Source: ZC4RG30 sp965652645 (lineage in GTDB: Bacteria; Pseudomonadota; Gammaproteobacteria; Steroidobacterales; Steroidobacteraceae). Taken from it: DNA of 45,912 bases. The stretch's first letter is position 1, and every line of letters begins with the position of its first letter. The position numbers and the translations under genes are program-made. The stretch spans positions 1 through 45,912 of the forward strand of contig CBFGXE010000019.1 in assembly GCA_965652645.1 (NCBI GenBank). Direction: 5' to 3'. The notes below the pieces were generated by a model. It had not been told where the DNA came from. It searched no databases and worked only from the letters and a program-made list of their open reading frames with translations. Below, in pieces: positions 22,199 through 30,666 of the stretch.

Positions 22199-23445
22199 TG
22201 GCAACTGGCGACTGGATATTGCTGCGGCTGCCCGCCACGCCTGGCGAGGCACCGCTGTGGGCACTGGTGGATTCCAGCGGCGCGCTGCTGCCGCAACCGG
22301 CGGAAGATCCGGCAACATCCCTGCCCGTCCTCGCCGCCGGCCGGCAGCTCGCCCTGCTGGCTCCTTCCTCCGACGTGTCGTTGTTCATGGCGCAATTGCC
22401 CGCGGGCAACGAGGCGCGCCTGCAGCAGCTGGCGCCCTTTGCCCTCGAGGAGCAGGTATCCGAAGACCTGGAAGACCTGCACTTCGCCGTCGGTGCGCGC
22501 CACGCTGCCACGGGCGAGGTGCCGGTGGTGGTGGCCAGCCGCGAGCGCATGCACGGCTGGCTGGCGCAGGCCGAGGCGCTGGACGTCAAGCCGAAGGCCA
22601 TGTTTGCCGAGAGCGACCTGGCGCCGCTGCTGCCTGGCCATGTCACCCTGCTGGTGGCACCCGAGGGGCTGGTGCTGCGCAATGACACAGGACGCCCGGT
22701 GGTGTTCCCGCCCGACGATCCGGCACTGGCGCTCGCCATGCTGCTGGGCCCGGAGGCTGACCTCTCGACGGTCAATCTCTCCGTCCATGCCCTGCCACAA
22801 GACTGGCCGCTCCATGAGGCGGCCATCGAGGCACTGCGTGAGCGTGTCGCCTCGCTGAAGGTGCAGCTGCATGCCGGTGGGCTGCTGGGCCTTTACGCCC
22901 AGGGCATCTCCACCAGCGCGCCGGTGAACCTGTTGCAGGGCGCATTCAAGCCGCAGCGGCGCGGCGCGAACCTCTGGCTGCGCTGGCGCACGGCTGCCGC
23001 CCTGCTGGGCGCGCTGCTGCTGCTGCACGTCGGCGCCGGACTCTGGGAACTGCACACCACGCGCCAGGAGGCACGCCGCCTCGATGCCGAGATCAACCGC
23101 GTCTATGGTTCCATCTTTCCCGGACAGCAGCCGGGCCGTCAGCTGCGCCGCACGCTGGAGGCGCGCATGCGGGCCGTGGCCGGTGGCGGCAGCACGCAGG
23201 GTGAGCTGATGGGACTGCTCGCGGCGCTGGCCGCCGCGCGGCAGAATGTTCCCCTGGCCACGCTGGATGCCATGACCTACAAGCCCGGGCAGCTGCAGCT
23301 CACCCTGTCGGCGCCCGATGCCTCCACGCTGGAGCAGTTCAGCCAGGCGCTGCGGGCGGGCGGATTCGGCGCCACCGTGGCCAGCGGCAACCAGACCGAG
23401 CGTGGTTTCAAGGGACAGATCGACATGAAGGTGGCTGGCACATGA
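22198..23445 (+). CDS. gspL: Type II secretion inner-membrane platform protein GspL
   Basis: A 415-residue bitopic protein. The cytoplasmic part (about 1-255) has the actin-like fold of GspL (LPVLAAGRQLALLAP, LAPFALEEQVSEDLEDLHFAVG, VVVASRERMHGWL) that binds the secretion ATPase GspE. One membrane segment (about residues 267-283, TAAALLGALLLLHVGAGL) follows, then a periplasmic ferredoxin-like domain ending the protein. GspE is not encoded in the window, so it must come from another locus. The start overlaps the gspK stop by one base. Confidence 0.93.
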   Translation: MATGDWILLRLPATPGEAPLWALVDSSGALLPQPAEDPATSLPVLAAGRQLALLAPSSDVSLFMAQLPAGNEARLQQLAPFALEEQVSEDLEDLHFAVGARHAATGEVPVVVASRERMHGWLAQAEALDVKPKAMFAESDLAPLLPGHVTLLVAPEGLVLRNDTGRPVVFPPDDPALALAMLLGPEADLSTVNLSVHALPQDWPLHEAAIEALRERVASLKVQLHAGGLLGLYAQGISTSAPVNLLQGAFKPQRRGANLWLRWRTAAALLGALLLLHVGAGLWELHTTRQEARRLDAEINRVYGSIFPGQQPGRQLRRTLEARMRAVAGGGSTQGELMGLLAALAAARQNVPLATLDAMTYKPGQLQLTLSAPDASTLEQFSQALRAGGFGATVASGNQTERGFKGQIDMKVAGT

Positions 23446-23927
23446 GCGCACTTGCCGGGTGGTATGCGCGGCAGAGCGCACGCGACCAGCGCGTGCTCGT
23501 CATCGGGGGCGTGGTGCTCGGGCTCATCCTGGCGCTGTGGCTGGGGCTGCTGCCGCAGCAGGCCGTGCAGCGCGCAAAAGCCGACGTGACCACGCAGCGT
23601 GAGTTGCTGCAGTACATGCGCCAGGTCGGTCCCTCGCTGGCCGCGTCCGGTCCCGGCGGCGATGTGCAGTCCATCGGCGAATCCTTCGTGGTGTTCATCG
23701 ATCGCACCGCACGCGAGCATGGCCTGGCCGAAGCGCTGACGGGCAGTCCGCCGGCCGGCAATGGTTCCTACCGCGTCACGCTGGAGGGCGCGGACTTCAA
23801 CCTGCTGCTCACCTGGCTGCACCAGATGTCCACGCGTTACGGCGTCCAGGTCGAGACGGCCACCTTCAATGCCACCGGTGCCCCGGGCAAGGTCAACGCA
23901 TCGGCACAGCTGCGCCCGCCCGGATGA
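23442..23927 (+). CDS. gspM: Type II secretion inner-membrane platform protein GspM
   Basis: A 161-residue protein with a short cytoplasmic N-terminus (LAGWYARQSARDQRVL), one membrane helix (IGGVVLGLILALWLGLL) and a small periplasmic ferredoxin-like domain. GspM binds GspL and stabilises it. The WYxxRxxRDQ-like N-terminal pattern and the size fit the family. It overlaps gspL by 4 bases (ATGA) and gspN by 4 bases. Confidence 0.92.
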   Translation: MSALAGWYARQSARDQRVLVIGGVVLGLILALWLGLLPQQAVQRAKADVTTQRELLQYMRQVGPSLAASGPGGDVQSIGESFVVFIDRTAREHGLAEALTGSPPAGNGSYRVTLEGADFNLLLTWLHQMSTRYGVQVETATFNATGAPGKVNASAQLRPPG

Positions 23928-24670
23928 ACCTGAAGAAGGCGTTGATTCTCGGGCTGGTGGCTTTCGCACTGGCCCTCATCGTCGTCCTGCCGGCAAGCTG
24001 GATCGAAGGTGCCCTGCCCTCCGGCGTGCAATGCGCACGCTGGTCCGGATCGGTTTGGCGCGGACAGTGCAATGAGCTCACGCTCAGCGACGGCGGCAAG
24101 GTGGTGATGAAGCTGGCCAGCCTGGGCTGGAAGTTGCGGCCGATGGCGCTGCTGGGGCTGAAGGTGAGAGCGGATTTCCAGAGCCGCTGGAGCAATGGCC
24201 AGGCCAGTGGCCAGGTCGCGCTGGGTCCGGGGGGCACCATCCAGCTGCGCGACATGATGGCCAGCATGCTGCTCGATCCCACCGCCCTGGGTGCGCTGCC
24301 GGCCGGCTGGAGCGGACAGGCCCGGCTCGAGCGCGGCGAATTCGACTGGAAGGATGGCCGGCTCGGCCGCCTGGGTGGCCTGCTGGACGTCAGCGGGCTC
24401 ACGGACCGGCGCGGTACCGCGTTGGGCAGCTATCGGCTGGACATGCCCGCGGGCGGCACGCCGCCCTTCACCGGACAGCTCACCGACACCGGCGGTCCGG
24501 TGCAGGTGGAGGCGAAGCTGGAACTCACCGCCGACCGCAACTGGAGCCTGGAGGGTCGCATGCGCCAGCGTGATGCCGGCGACCTGCGCCTCTCGCGCCA
24601 GCTGGACATGCTCGGTTCGGCGGATGCCAGCGGATGGCGGCGCCTGACCGCGGCCGGCGACTTCAACTGA
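23924..24670 (+). CDS. gspN: Type II secretion protein GspN
   Basis: A 248-residue protein with an N-terminal signal-anchor (ALILGLVAFALALIVVLPASWI), then a domain with GspN marks: CARWSGSVWRGQC (two cysteines that may pair), LGWKLRPMALL and GLTDRRGTALGSY. GspN is present in only some type II systems, including those of Xanthomonas and Klebsiella; its role in secretion is accessory. It is the last gene of the operon, and its final 8 bases overlap the end of the convergent helicase-nuclease gene, leaving no room for an intergenic terminator. Confidence 0.9.
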   Translation: MNLKKALILGLVAFALALIVVLPASWIEGALPSGVQCARWSGSVWRGQCNELTLSDGGKVVMKLASLGWKLRPMALLGLKVRADFQSRWSNGQASGQVALGPGGTIQLRDMMASMLLDPTALGALPAGWSGQARLERGEFDWKDGRLGRLGGLLDVSGLTDRRGTALGSYRLDMPAGGTPPFTGQLTDTGGPVQVEAKLELTADRNWSLEGRMRQRDAGDLRLSRQLDMLGSADASGWRRLTAAGDFN

Positions 24671-27600
24671 CCGGCGCGGTATCCAGCTCGCGCAGCACGC
24701 CCAGCCAGGGAAAGTACAGCGCCGTGCGCACCGGCTCAGGTCCCAGGCGTGCGGCCAGCCGTGCATACAGGCGCAGCTGCGGCGCGTAGCGCTCCACCTC
24801 GCGCGCCACGAATTCCTCCAGCCCGCCGCCGGCATGCACGCCGGTCTTGTAGTCCACGATCCAGCGCGTGCCCTGTGCATCGACGAACATGCGGTCGATC
24901 ACCACGCTGCGCAGTTCACCGGCAAGGATGCCGGACAGGGCCACTTCGCTCGCGGAGTCGCGATGCGGCGTGAACAGCAGCCAGCGGGCGTCGTCCTCGC
25001 CGACGAGGGTTTCAAGCCGGGCAACGATGTCGCGCGCCGCGCCGCGCGCCACGTCGGCTGCGATGCCCTGTGCGCGAAGCTGTGCCTCGCAGGCGGCGGC
25101 GCGGCGCGGCAGGCTGGCGATGCCGGCGGTGCCCAGCCGCGCCAGCCGCTCCAGCTCGCCGTGCATCACGGTGCCCGCGGCGCGCGCCAGCGGTCCCACC
25201 CAGCTGTATTCCACGGCGCCTGCGGCGGTTTCCGCCAGCGCACGCGTGAGCGATGCGGGAGTGGGCAGTGGCGGCAGCGCGGCGGGTGTGAAGTCCGCCG
25301 GCAGGCGGTGCCACTGCATGCGCAGGGCAGCTGCCTCCTCCGTGGATGCATCGCTGTCCGCCTGTCCTGTCGTTGCAGCCGCCGCGAACTCCCCGCGAAC
25401 CGCTGGCCACAGCAGCTCCAGCAGTGAATTCGCGGCCGGCCGCGGCGCCTGCGTCTTCGCATCGACGGGCGCGTGCCCGGAGAGATAAAGCCGCAGCCGC
25501 GCGCGCGTCACCGCCACGTACAACAGCCGCAGTCTCTCGTTGCGCAGCCGTTCGCGCTGCAGCTTGCGGATGTAGGCCGCCAGCGGGTCCGAGGCATTGG
25601 GCGCGCCGATGCTGCGCACCGCCAGCAGCAGGTCATTGCCACCGCTGGCGCGCGGCAGCTGCAGCCAGCGCAGCAGCGGGGAATCATTGTCGCGGGCGCG
25701 GCTGCCCATGCCGGGCACGAACACCACGTCCCACTCCAGTCCCTTGGCATGGTGGATGGTGAGCACCTCGACGGGGTTCTCGCCCGCCGGCACGCTGCGA
25801 TCCTTGAGTCGCGCCGCCAGCTCCTGCAGGCGCGCGGGCGCCGGCCGGCCTTCCACTTCCTGCAGGCGGCGCAGGGCCAGCAGGTACTGCCGGCCTGCCG
25901 CCAGTTCGGTGGCGTCCAGGCTGGCGGCCTCGCCGCCCAGCAATTGCCAGCAGGTCTCCACCAGGGTGGAGAGATCCTGGCTGGCGCGCGCGCGCCAGGC
26001 TGCATGCAGGTGCGGGCCGCAGCGGCGCAGGCGCGTGCTGCCATCGGCGGACAGCCGCTGCAAGGCTTCCTCGTCCACAATCACTTCGGGCAGCGGGCGA
26101 TGGCCTGCGGCTTCGCAAAGCCGCAACAGGTCATTGAGCGTGAGTCCGCAGGCTGGCGAGCGCAGCACGGCCAGCCAGCTGCTGCGGTCACCGCCATCCA
26201 GCAGCGCCTGTCCGAGGGCTACCAGGTCGCGCACCACGGTGCGGTCGGACAATGCAGCAAGGTCCACGCCCGCGGTGGGAATGCCGGCCACCTGCAATGC
26301 GTGCAGCACGGGCGCCGCCAGCTTGCGCGTGCGCACCAGCACGGCAATGGAAAGGCCCGGCTGCCTTGCCCGCAGCGCGGTGATCTCGGCCGCGATCTGC
26401 CGCGACTCGGCATCTGCGTCATCGACCGGCTGCGGCCAGAGCGTTACCGCCGCATCGAGGCGGTCGTCCGGTCCGCGCGCATGTTCGGCGGCGAGGAAGG
26501 TCACCGCGGAACTGCGCAAGTCCTCCACCGGCGGGAAGATGCGCCGGAAGGCGTCGTTGGCCCACTGCACCAGCCGCGGCTGCGAGCGGAAATTGCGCAC
26601 CAGTTGCAGCGGCTCCAGCCGGATCCCGCCCACGCCCTGCTGCCTTGTCTGCAGGAACAGGCCGACCTCCGAGCCACGGAACAGGTAGATGGACTGCATG
26701 GGATCGCCGACGAGGAACAGCGAACGCTGGTCGCCGCGCTGCCAGCCGGTCGTGAGGGCGCGCACCAGCTCGATCTGGTCCGGCGAGGTGTCCTGGCATT
26801 CATCCACCAGCAGGTGTGCGACGCGCAGCGTCTGGCGCAGCGAGAAGCCCTCGTCCTCGTCGATGGCGCGCAGTGCCTGGCGGGCGATCGCGGCCACCTC
26901 GGCGTGGTCCACCAGCCCGCGCTCGCGGAATACCAGCTTCAGCTGCGCGGCGGCCAGCAGCAGCACGCGTGCCAGCGCCGCGATGGTCTGCTGTTCATCC
27001 GGTGCGATGGTGACTGGCGGCAGCACGCGGGATTCCGCCAGCAGCCCCAGCATGGACCCGCTGGATTCCAGGGCATCACGCCAGGCCTTCCAGCGTTCCT
27101 TCAACGGGTTCTTCTGCGGGAAGCCACTGGCCTTGGTGATCTTCTCGCGCAGCGTGTCTTCCTTCGTGAGCAGCAGGTCCGCGACGGCCTGCCAGCAGCG
27201 CAGGTGCGGCACCTCGCAGCCCAGGGCGGCGCCTTCCTCCAGCCACTGCCGCCAGCTGCCATCCTTGGCGCCCTCGGCGGCCAGGTTGCGCGCGGCCTCG
27301 CGCGCCAAGTGGGCCGCCTCGGCCAGCCAGTCCTGCGGCAGGGTGCGGTGCAGGCGCTCCAGCGCCCCGCGCACGATGAGCCCGAGGCTTTCCTCCACCT
27401 GTTGCGCGAGTGCTTCAGGTGGATGCGCAACCAGCAGTTCCAGCCAGCGGTTGCGGTCCGCCAGCAGCGCCGCGAGCAGGCGGCCGGCCTGGTCGAGGTT
27501 GTTGTCCAGCCGGTGCAGCAGCAGGTTGACGTCGGCGTGGAAGTCCGGGTCGGCGTCTCCCTCGCGCAGCGTGCGGCGTGCCGCCTCCGCGTAAAGCTGC

Positions 27601-28028
27601 CCGGCGTCGTCCACCACGCGCAGGCTGGCCTGCATGCGGCCCAGCACTGGCATGGCGCGCGCGATTTCCGCGGCCAGCGAGTCGATGGTCTGGATGCGCA
27701 GCCGCTGCGGCAGTTCCTCCAGTGCCCACTCGCGGCGCGCCGCCTGCGCCGCCACGGCCTCGCGCAGCTGCTGCCAGCGTTCCCGTTCGGCCTGGCCCGG
27801 CAGCTGGTCGGCCAACGCCGCCAGCACGCGCTCGCGCATTTCCGCGGCAGCCTTGCGGGTGAAGGTGATGGCCAGCACTTCCTCCGGCTCATCCACGGCG
27901 GCGAGCGCAGCCAGGAAACGCTGCGCCAGCACCGTGGTCTTGCCGGAGCCCGCCGGCGCCTGCAGCTGGATGTTGCGCCGGATGTCGCGTGCGCTCTCGC
28001 GCGCGGTGAAGTCGCCAGCCTCACTCAT
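24663..28028 (-). CDS. UvrD-type helicase with C-terminal nuclease (AddA-like)
   Basis: A 1121-residue SF1 helicase-nuclease for double-strand-break processing. The Walker A motif APAGSGKTT is at 24-32, ITFTRKAAAEMRERV is motif Ia, LLVDECQDTSPDQIELV is the DExx box, and FLVGDPMQSIYLFRGSEVG is motif III. VEVLTIHHAKGLEWDVVFVPGM is motif V and LLYVAVTRARLRLYLSG motif VI. A PD-(D/E)XK nuclease follows near residues 1046-1060 (VVIDRMF...VDYKTG). I choose ATG 28028 (MSEAGDFTARESARDI), although the frame is open for 26 more codons into the upstream nuclease gene. It overlaps that gene by 8 bases. With its partner it would act like AddAB; I leave the symbol blank because this pair is a distinct branch. 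Confidence 0.92.
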   Translation of the reverse strand: MSEAGDFTARESARDIRRNIQLQAPAGSGKTTVLAQRFLAALAAVDEPEEVLAITFTRKAAAEMRERVLAALADQLPGQAERERWQQLREAVAAQAARREWALEELPQRLRIQTIDSLAAEIARAMPVLGRMQASLRVVDDAGQLYAEAARRTLREGDADPDFHADVNLLLHRLDNNLDQAGRLLAALLADRNRWLELLVAHPPEALAQQVEESLGLIVRGALERLHRTLPQDWLAEAAHLAREAARNLAAEGAKDGSWRQWLEEGAALGCEVPHLRCWQAVADLLLTKEDTLREKITKASGFPQKNPLKERWKAWRDALESSGSMLGLLAESRVLPPVTIAPDEQQTIAALARVLLLAAAQLKLVFRERGLVDHAEVAAIARQALRAIDEDEGFSLRQTLRVAHLLVDECQDTSPDQIELVRALTTGWQRGDQRSLFLVGDPMQSIYLFRGSEVGLFLQTRQQGVGGIRLEPLQLVRNFRSQPRLVQWANDAFRRIFPPVEDLRSSAVTFLAAEHARGPDDRLDAAVTLWPQPVDDADAESRQIAAEITALRARQPGLSIAVLVRTRKLAAPVLHALQVAGIPTAGVDLAALSDRTVVRDLVALGQALLDGGDRSSWLAVLRSPACGLTLNDLLRLCEAAGHRPLPEVIVDEEALQRLSADGSTRLRRCGPHLHAAWRARASQDLSTLVETCWQLLGGEAASLDATELAAGRQYLLALRRLQEVEGRPAPARLQELAARLKDRSVPAGENPVEVLTIHHAKGLEWDVVFVPGMGSRARDNDSPLLRWLQLPRASGGNDLLLAVRSIGAPNASDPLAAYIRKLQRERLRNERLRLLYVAVTRARLRLYLSGHAPVDAKTQAPRPAANSLLELLWPAVRGEFAAAATTGQADSDASTEEAAALRMQWHRLPADFTPAALPPLPTPASLTRALAETAAGAVEYSWVGPLARAAGTVMHGELERLARLGTAGIASLPRRAAACEAQLRAQGIAADVARGAARDIVARLETLVGEDDARWLLFTPHRDSASEVALSGILAGELRSVVIDRMFVDAQGTRWIVDYKTGVHAGGGLEEFVAREVERYAPQLRLYARLAARLGPEPVRTALYFPWLGVLRELDTAPVS

Positions 28029-30666
28029 CTTCAGGCTCCGCGGTGTCGGGCCCGGCGCGGCGGCACAGCGCCGGCAGGTGGCAGCGGGCGCACGCGCGCG
28101 GATCACGCGCCAGCGTGGCGGTGCCGGTGAGGTGATCGGCCATCAGCTGCTGCAGTTGCTGCTGCCATTGCCGCATGGCCGGCTCCCAGTCCTCCACGGG
28201 ACGCAGGCCGCGCGGCAGCAGGTCTCCCTGCGCAGCGGCACCGCTGAAGCCCGGTTCGGAGGGATGCAGCGTGAGCAGCGTGGTGCCACTGACAACCCGG
28301 CCCGCCTGCGCCAGTGCCGCGGCGTACAGCGCGAGCTGCAGTGGTTTCAGTTCACCCTTGTGCAGCCCCACTGTGCCGGGCGAGCCGGTCTTGTAGTCAA
28401 TGAGCAGCGCCCCGCCCTCGCATTCATCGACGCGATCGATGCGCAGTGCCAGGCGCGCCCCGGCGCCCTGCCACTGCATGGCCTGCTCGCGCGCGGCCAC
28501 GGTGAATGGCGCGCGCCCGCGTTCCAGTTCCAGCACCTTGCGCGCCACGTGCAGCGCCCGCCGGCGTTCGCGCTCCACCACTGCCGGTGCCAGCCAGCCG
28601 GCCTCGCGCGTGGTGCGCACGGCGGCGTTCCAGCCCTGCTCCAGCAGCGAGGTCTCTGCAGCCTCATCCAGCGCCAGCAAACGGGCCTGCGTGCCCAGCT
28701 GCTCCCACAGGAAGTTGAGCAGCGCATGCAGCAGCCGGCCGCGCAGCGCGGGAGGCACGCCATCACCCAGCAGCGGCGGCGGCTCGGCACCCAGCCGCCA
28801 GCGTGCCTGCGCGCGGAAGGGGCAATCCTGCTGGGCATCAAGGCGCGCCGAGCCACCGGCCAGCGGTACGCCGGGCAGGCTTGTCTCCACGGCCGGCAAT
28901 TGCTCGTCGGTGGCGCGGATGGCCTGCGCCAGCAGCGGCGCGGCCGGCGGTGCTTCCGCCGCTTCCCAGGGGCCATCGCCCGGCAATGCAGCGGGCCTGT
29001 GCGTGACGTCGCCTTCGTGTGCGGGATAACTCAGCACCAGGTCGGCGCAGCGCTGCCGCCAGCACGCCAGCGCCCACAGCGCATGCGCGCGCTGCCCGGT
29101 GACGCTGGCTTCGCTCCAGTGCGCGTGGCGCTGCTCTGCCGGGGTGATCCAGGGATCCGGCCGCGGCGGCGCGGGCCAGCGGCCATCCGCCAGTCCCAGC
29201 ACCCAGATGCCGTCGTAACCGGCCACCGGGTCGGCCAGGTGACCCGACAGCGTCACTGCCGCATCCGCGCTGGCAGGCTGGTGGCGCGCCTGGCCGGCAA
29301 GCTGGCGCAGCCGCCGCAGGGCAGCGATGGCCGATACCGGTGCGAGCACGGCGTCCAGCGAGGCAAATTCATCCAGCAGTTCATGCCATCGGGCCAGGCG
29401 CTGCTGGCTGCGCGAGTCCAGCGTGGCATGGGCAAAACCGGCGGCTGCCAGCGCCGCGGCGAAGCGGGTGGCCCATGCGGTCAGCGGCTGCCGCGCGGCA
29501 CTGGGCGGGAGATTCCACAACGCATCCAGCCATGCCGCCAGCGGAGCCGCGGCGGCGCAACGTGATCCCGCCTGACGCAACGCATCGCGCAACGCTGCCT
29601 TGCTGAAGCGCGCGAGGCCGGTGTTGCCAAGCCAGGTGCCCAGTGCCGCCGCGTCGGCAGCGGAACCGAAGTTGAAGTGCGGGCTGCGCAGCAGCGTGAG
29701 CAATTCGCCGGCGTCGACGCCCTCGCCGGCATCCAGCAGTCCCAGCGCCGCCAGCGCATCGGCTACCAGCGGCTGGTGCAGCAACGGCTCGCCGCCCTCC
29801 ACTGCCAGCCAGTTCTCGCGCGCGGCCGGCGCCGTCGGGTGGCCGGATACCAGCGCCCGCCACAGCAGCGCACCCTGGATGGCCAGTGAAGGGTCGGCAC
29901 AGGCGCTGAGCACCAGCAGGCGCGCCGCCGGATCACGCTCGACATGTGCCCGACACCAGGCGGCGCAGGCAGCGAGTTCCTCCTCGAGGTCGGCGGCGCG
30001 CACCAGCCGCGGTGTTGCTGGTGCCGTGCCTGGCAGCGGCAACAGCAGGTCGGCTCGCGGCCAGTGGCGGCGGCGCAGCTCCACGAGCAATGGCGCAAGC
30101 CGCGGTTCCCCCACCACCAGCGGCGCGGGGGTTGCGGCCAGGAAATCCAGGGCGGTCGCGTCGGCGAGCCGCAGCGACAGCAGTCCGCGGGCGGCGCAGA
30201 GGCGACGCACGCCAGCCAGCGCGGAGGCCAGCAGTCTTTCCTCGCGGCTTGAAGCCGAACGCGCCGGATCGATGCAGGAGAGCGTGGCCCGGGCAGCGGC
30301 GCGCATCAGCGCGCCGGCGTGCAGCGTGAAGGCAGCCTCGTCGCCGTCGGCACCGGCGAGCTGCGCCAGCACTTCCTCCCAGAGCAGCCGTTCCTGGCTG
30401 CCACCCAGCAGCTGCAGCGCTGGTGCCGCGCCGCGTTGCAGGGCCGCGCGCCACTGGCGCGTGAGCCACGCATCCCAGGTATGGACGGAGGGCGTGCTCC
30501 ATACGCCGCTGCCTTGCTGCTGCTGGCGGCGCGCCCAGGCCAGGCGCAGCGCGGCGGCGCGGTGACGATCGGGGACGATGAGGTCGCGGCCTGCCTCGAT
30601 GGCGGCGATGAGCGCCGCATCGAGGCCGGCTGCGGGCGCGGGATTACTTGAAACGGGCGGTGGCAT
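28021..30666 (-). CDS. PD-(D/E)XK nuclease, AddB-like DNA repair protein with Fe-S cysteines
   Basis: An 881-residue protein of the AddB-like 'probable DNA repair protein' type usually found beside a UvrD-type helicase. The N-terminal part is helicase-like but without intact ATP-binding motifs. The C-terminal nuclease carries ALRIDRVDECEGGALLIDYKTG near residue 757. Four cysteines suited to an iron-sulfur cluster flank it: one near residue 614 (QDCPFRAQARW) and three in CARCHLPALC near 858-867 (C-x2-C-x5-C), as in AddB. The frame is open far upstream inside alaA; ATG 30666 gives a sensible N-terminus and overlaps the end of alaA by 23 bases. It would form a dual-nuclease helicase complex with the downstream gene. 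Confidence 0.88.
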   Translation of the reverse strand: MPPPVSSNPAPAAGLDAALIAAIEAGRDLIVPDRHRAAALRLAWARRQQQQGSGVWSTPSVHTWDAWLTRQWRAALQRGAAPALQLLGGSQERLLWEEVLAQLAGADGDEAAFTLHAGALMRAAARATLSCIDPARSASSREERLLASALAGVRRLCAARGLLSLRLADATALDFLAATPAPLVVGEPRLAPLLVELRRRHWPRADLLLPLPGTAPATPRLVRAADLEEELAACAAWCRAHVERDPAARLLVLSACADPSLAIQGALLWRALVSGHPTAPAARENWLAVEGGEPLLHQPLVADALAALGLLDAGEGVDAGELLTLLRSPHFNFGSAADAAALGTWLGNTGLARFSKAALRDALRQAGSRCAAAAPLAAWLDALWNLPPSAARQPLTAWATRFAAALAAAGFAHATLDSRSQQRLARWHELLDEFASLDAVLAPVSAIAALRRLRQLAGQARHQPASADAAVTLSGHLADPVAGYDGIWVLGLADGRWPAPPRPDPWITPAEQRHAHWSEASVTGQRAHALWALACWRQRCADLVLSYPAHEGDVTHRPAALPGDGPWEAAEAPPAAPLLAQAIRATDEQLPAVETSLPGVPLAGGSARLDAQQDCPFRAQARWRLGAEPPPLLGDGVPPALRGRLLHALLNFLWEQLGTQARLLALDEAAETSLLEQGWNAAVRTTREAGWLAPAVVERERRRALHVARKVLELERGRAPFTVAAREQAMQWQGAGARLALRIDRVDECEGGALLIDYKTGSPGTVGLHKGELKPLQLALYAAALAQAGRVVSGTTLLTLHPSEPGFSGAAAQGDLLPRGLRPVEDWEPAMRQWQQQLQQLMADHLTGTATLARDPRACARCHLPALCRRAGPDTAEPEDE

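Noticed and set aside
24663..24670. Possible frameshift or truncation where gspN and the helicase-nuclease overlap
   Set aside because: Both proteins have complete family ends; an 8-base convergent overlap is normal in compact genomes.
25473..28130. An 885-codon open frame on the plus strand
   Set aside because: It is antisense to the helicase-nuclease gene and has the same low-complexity Gln/Arg/His composition; no domain is recognisable.
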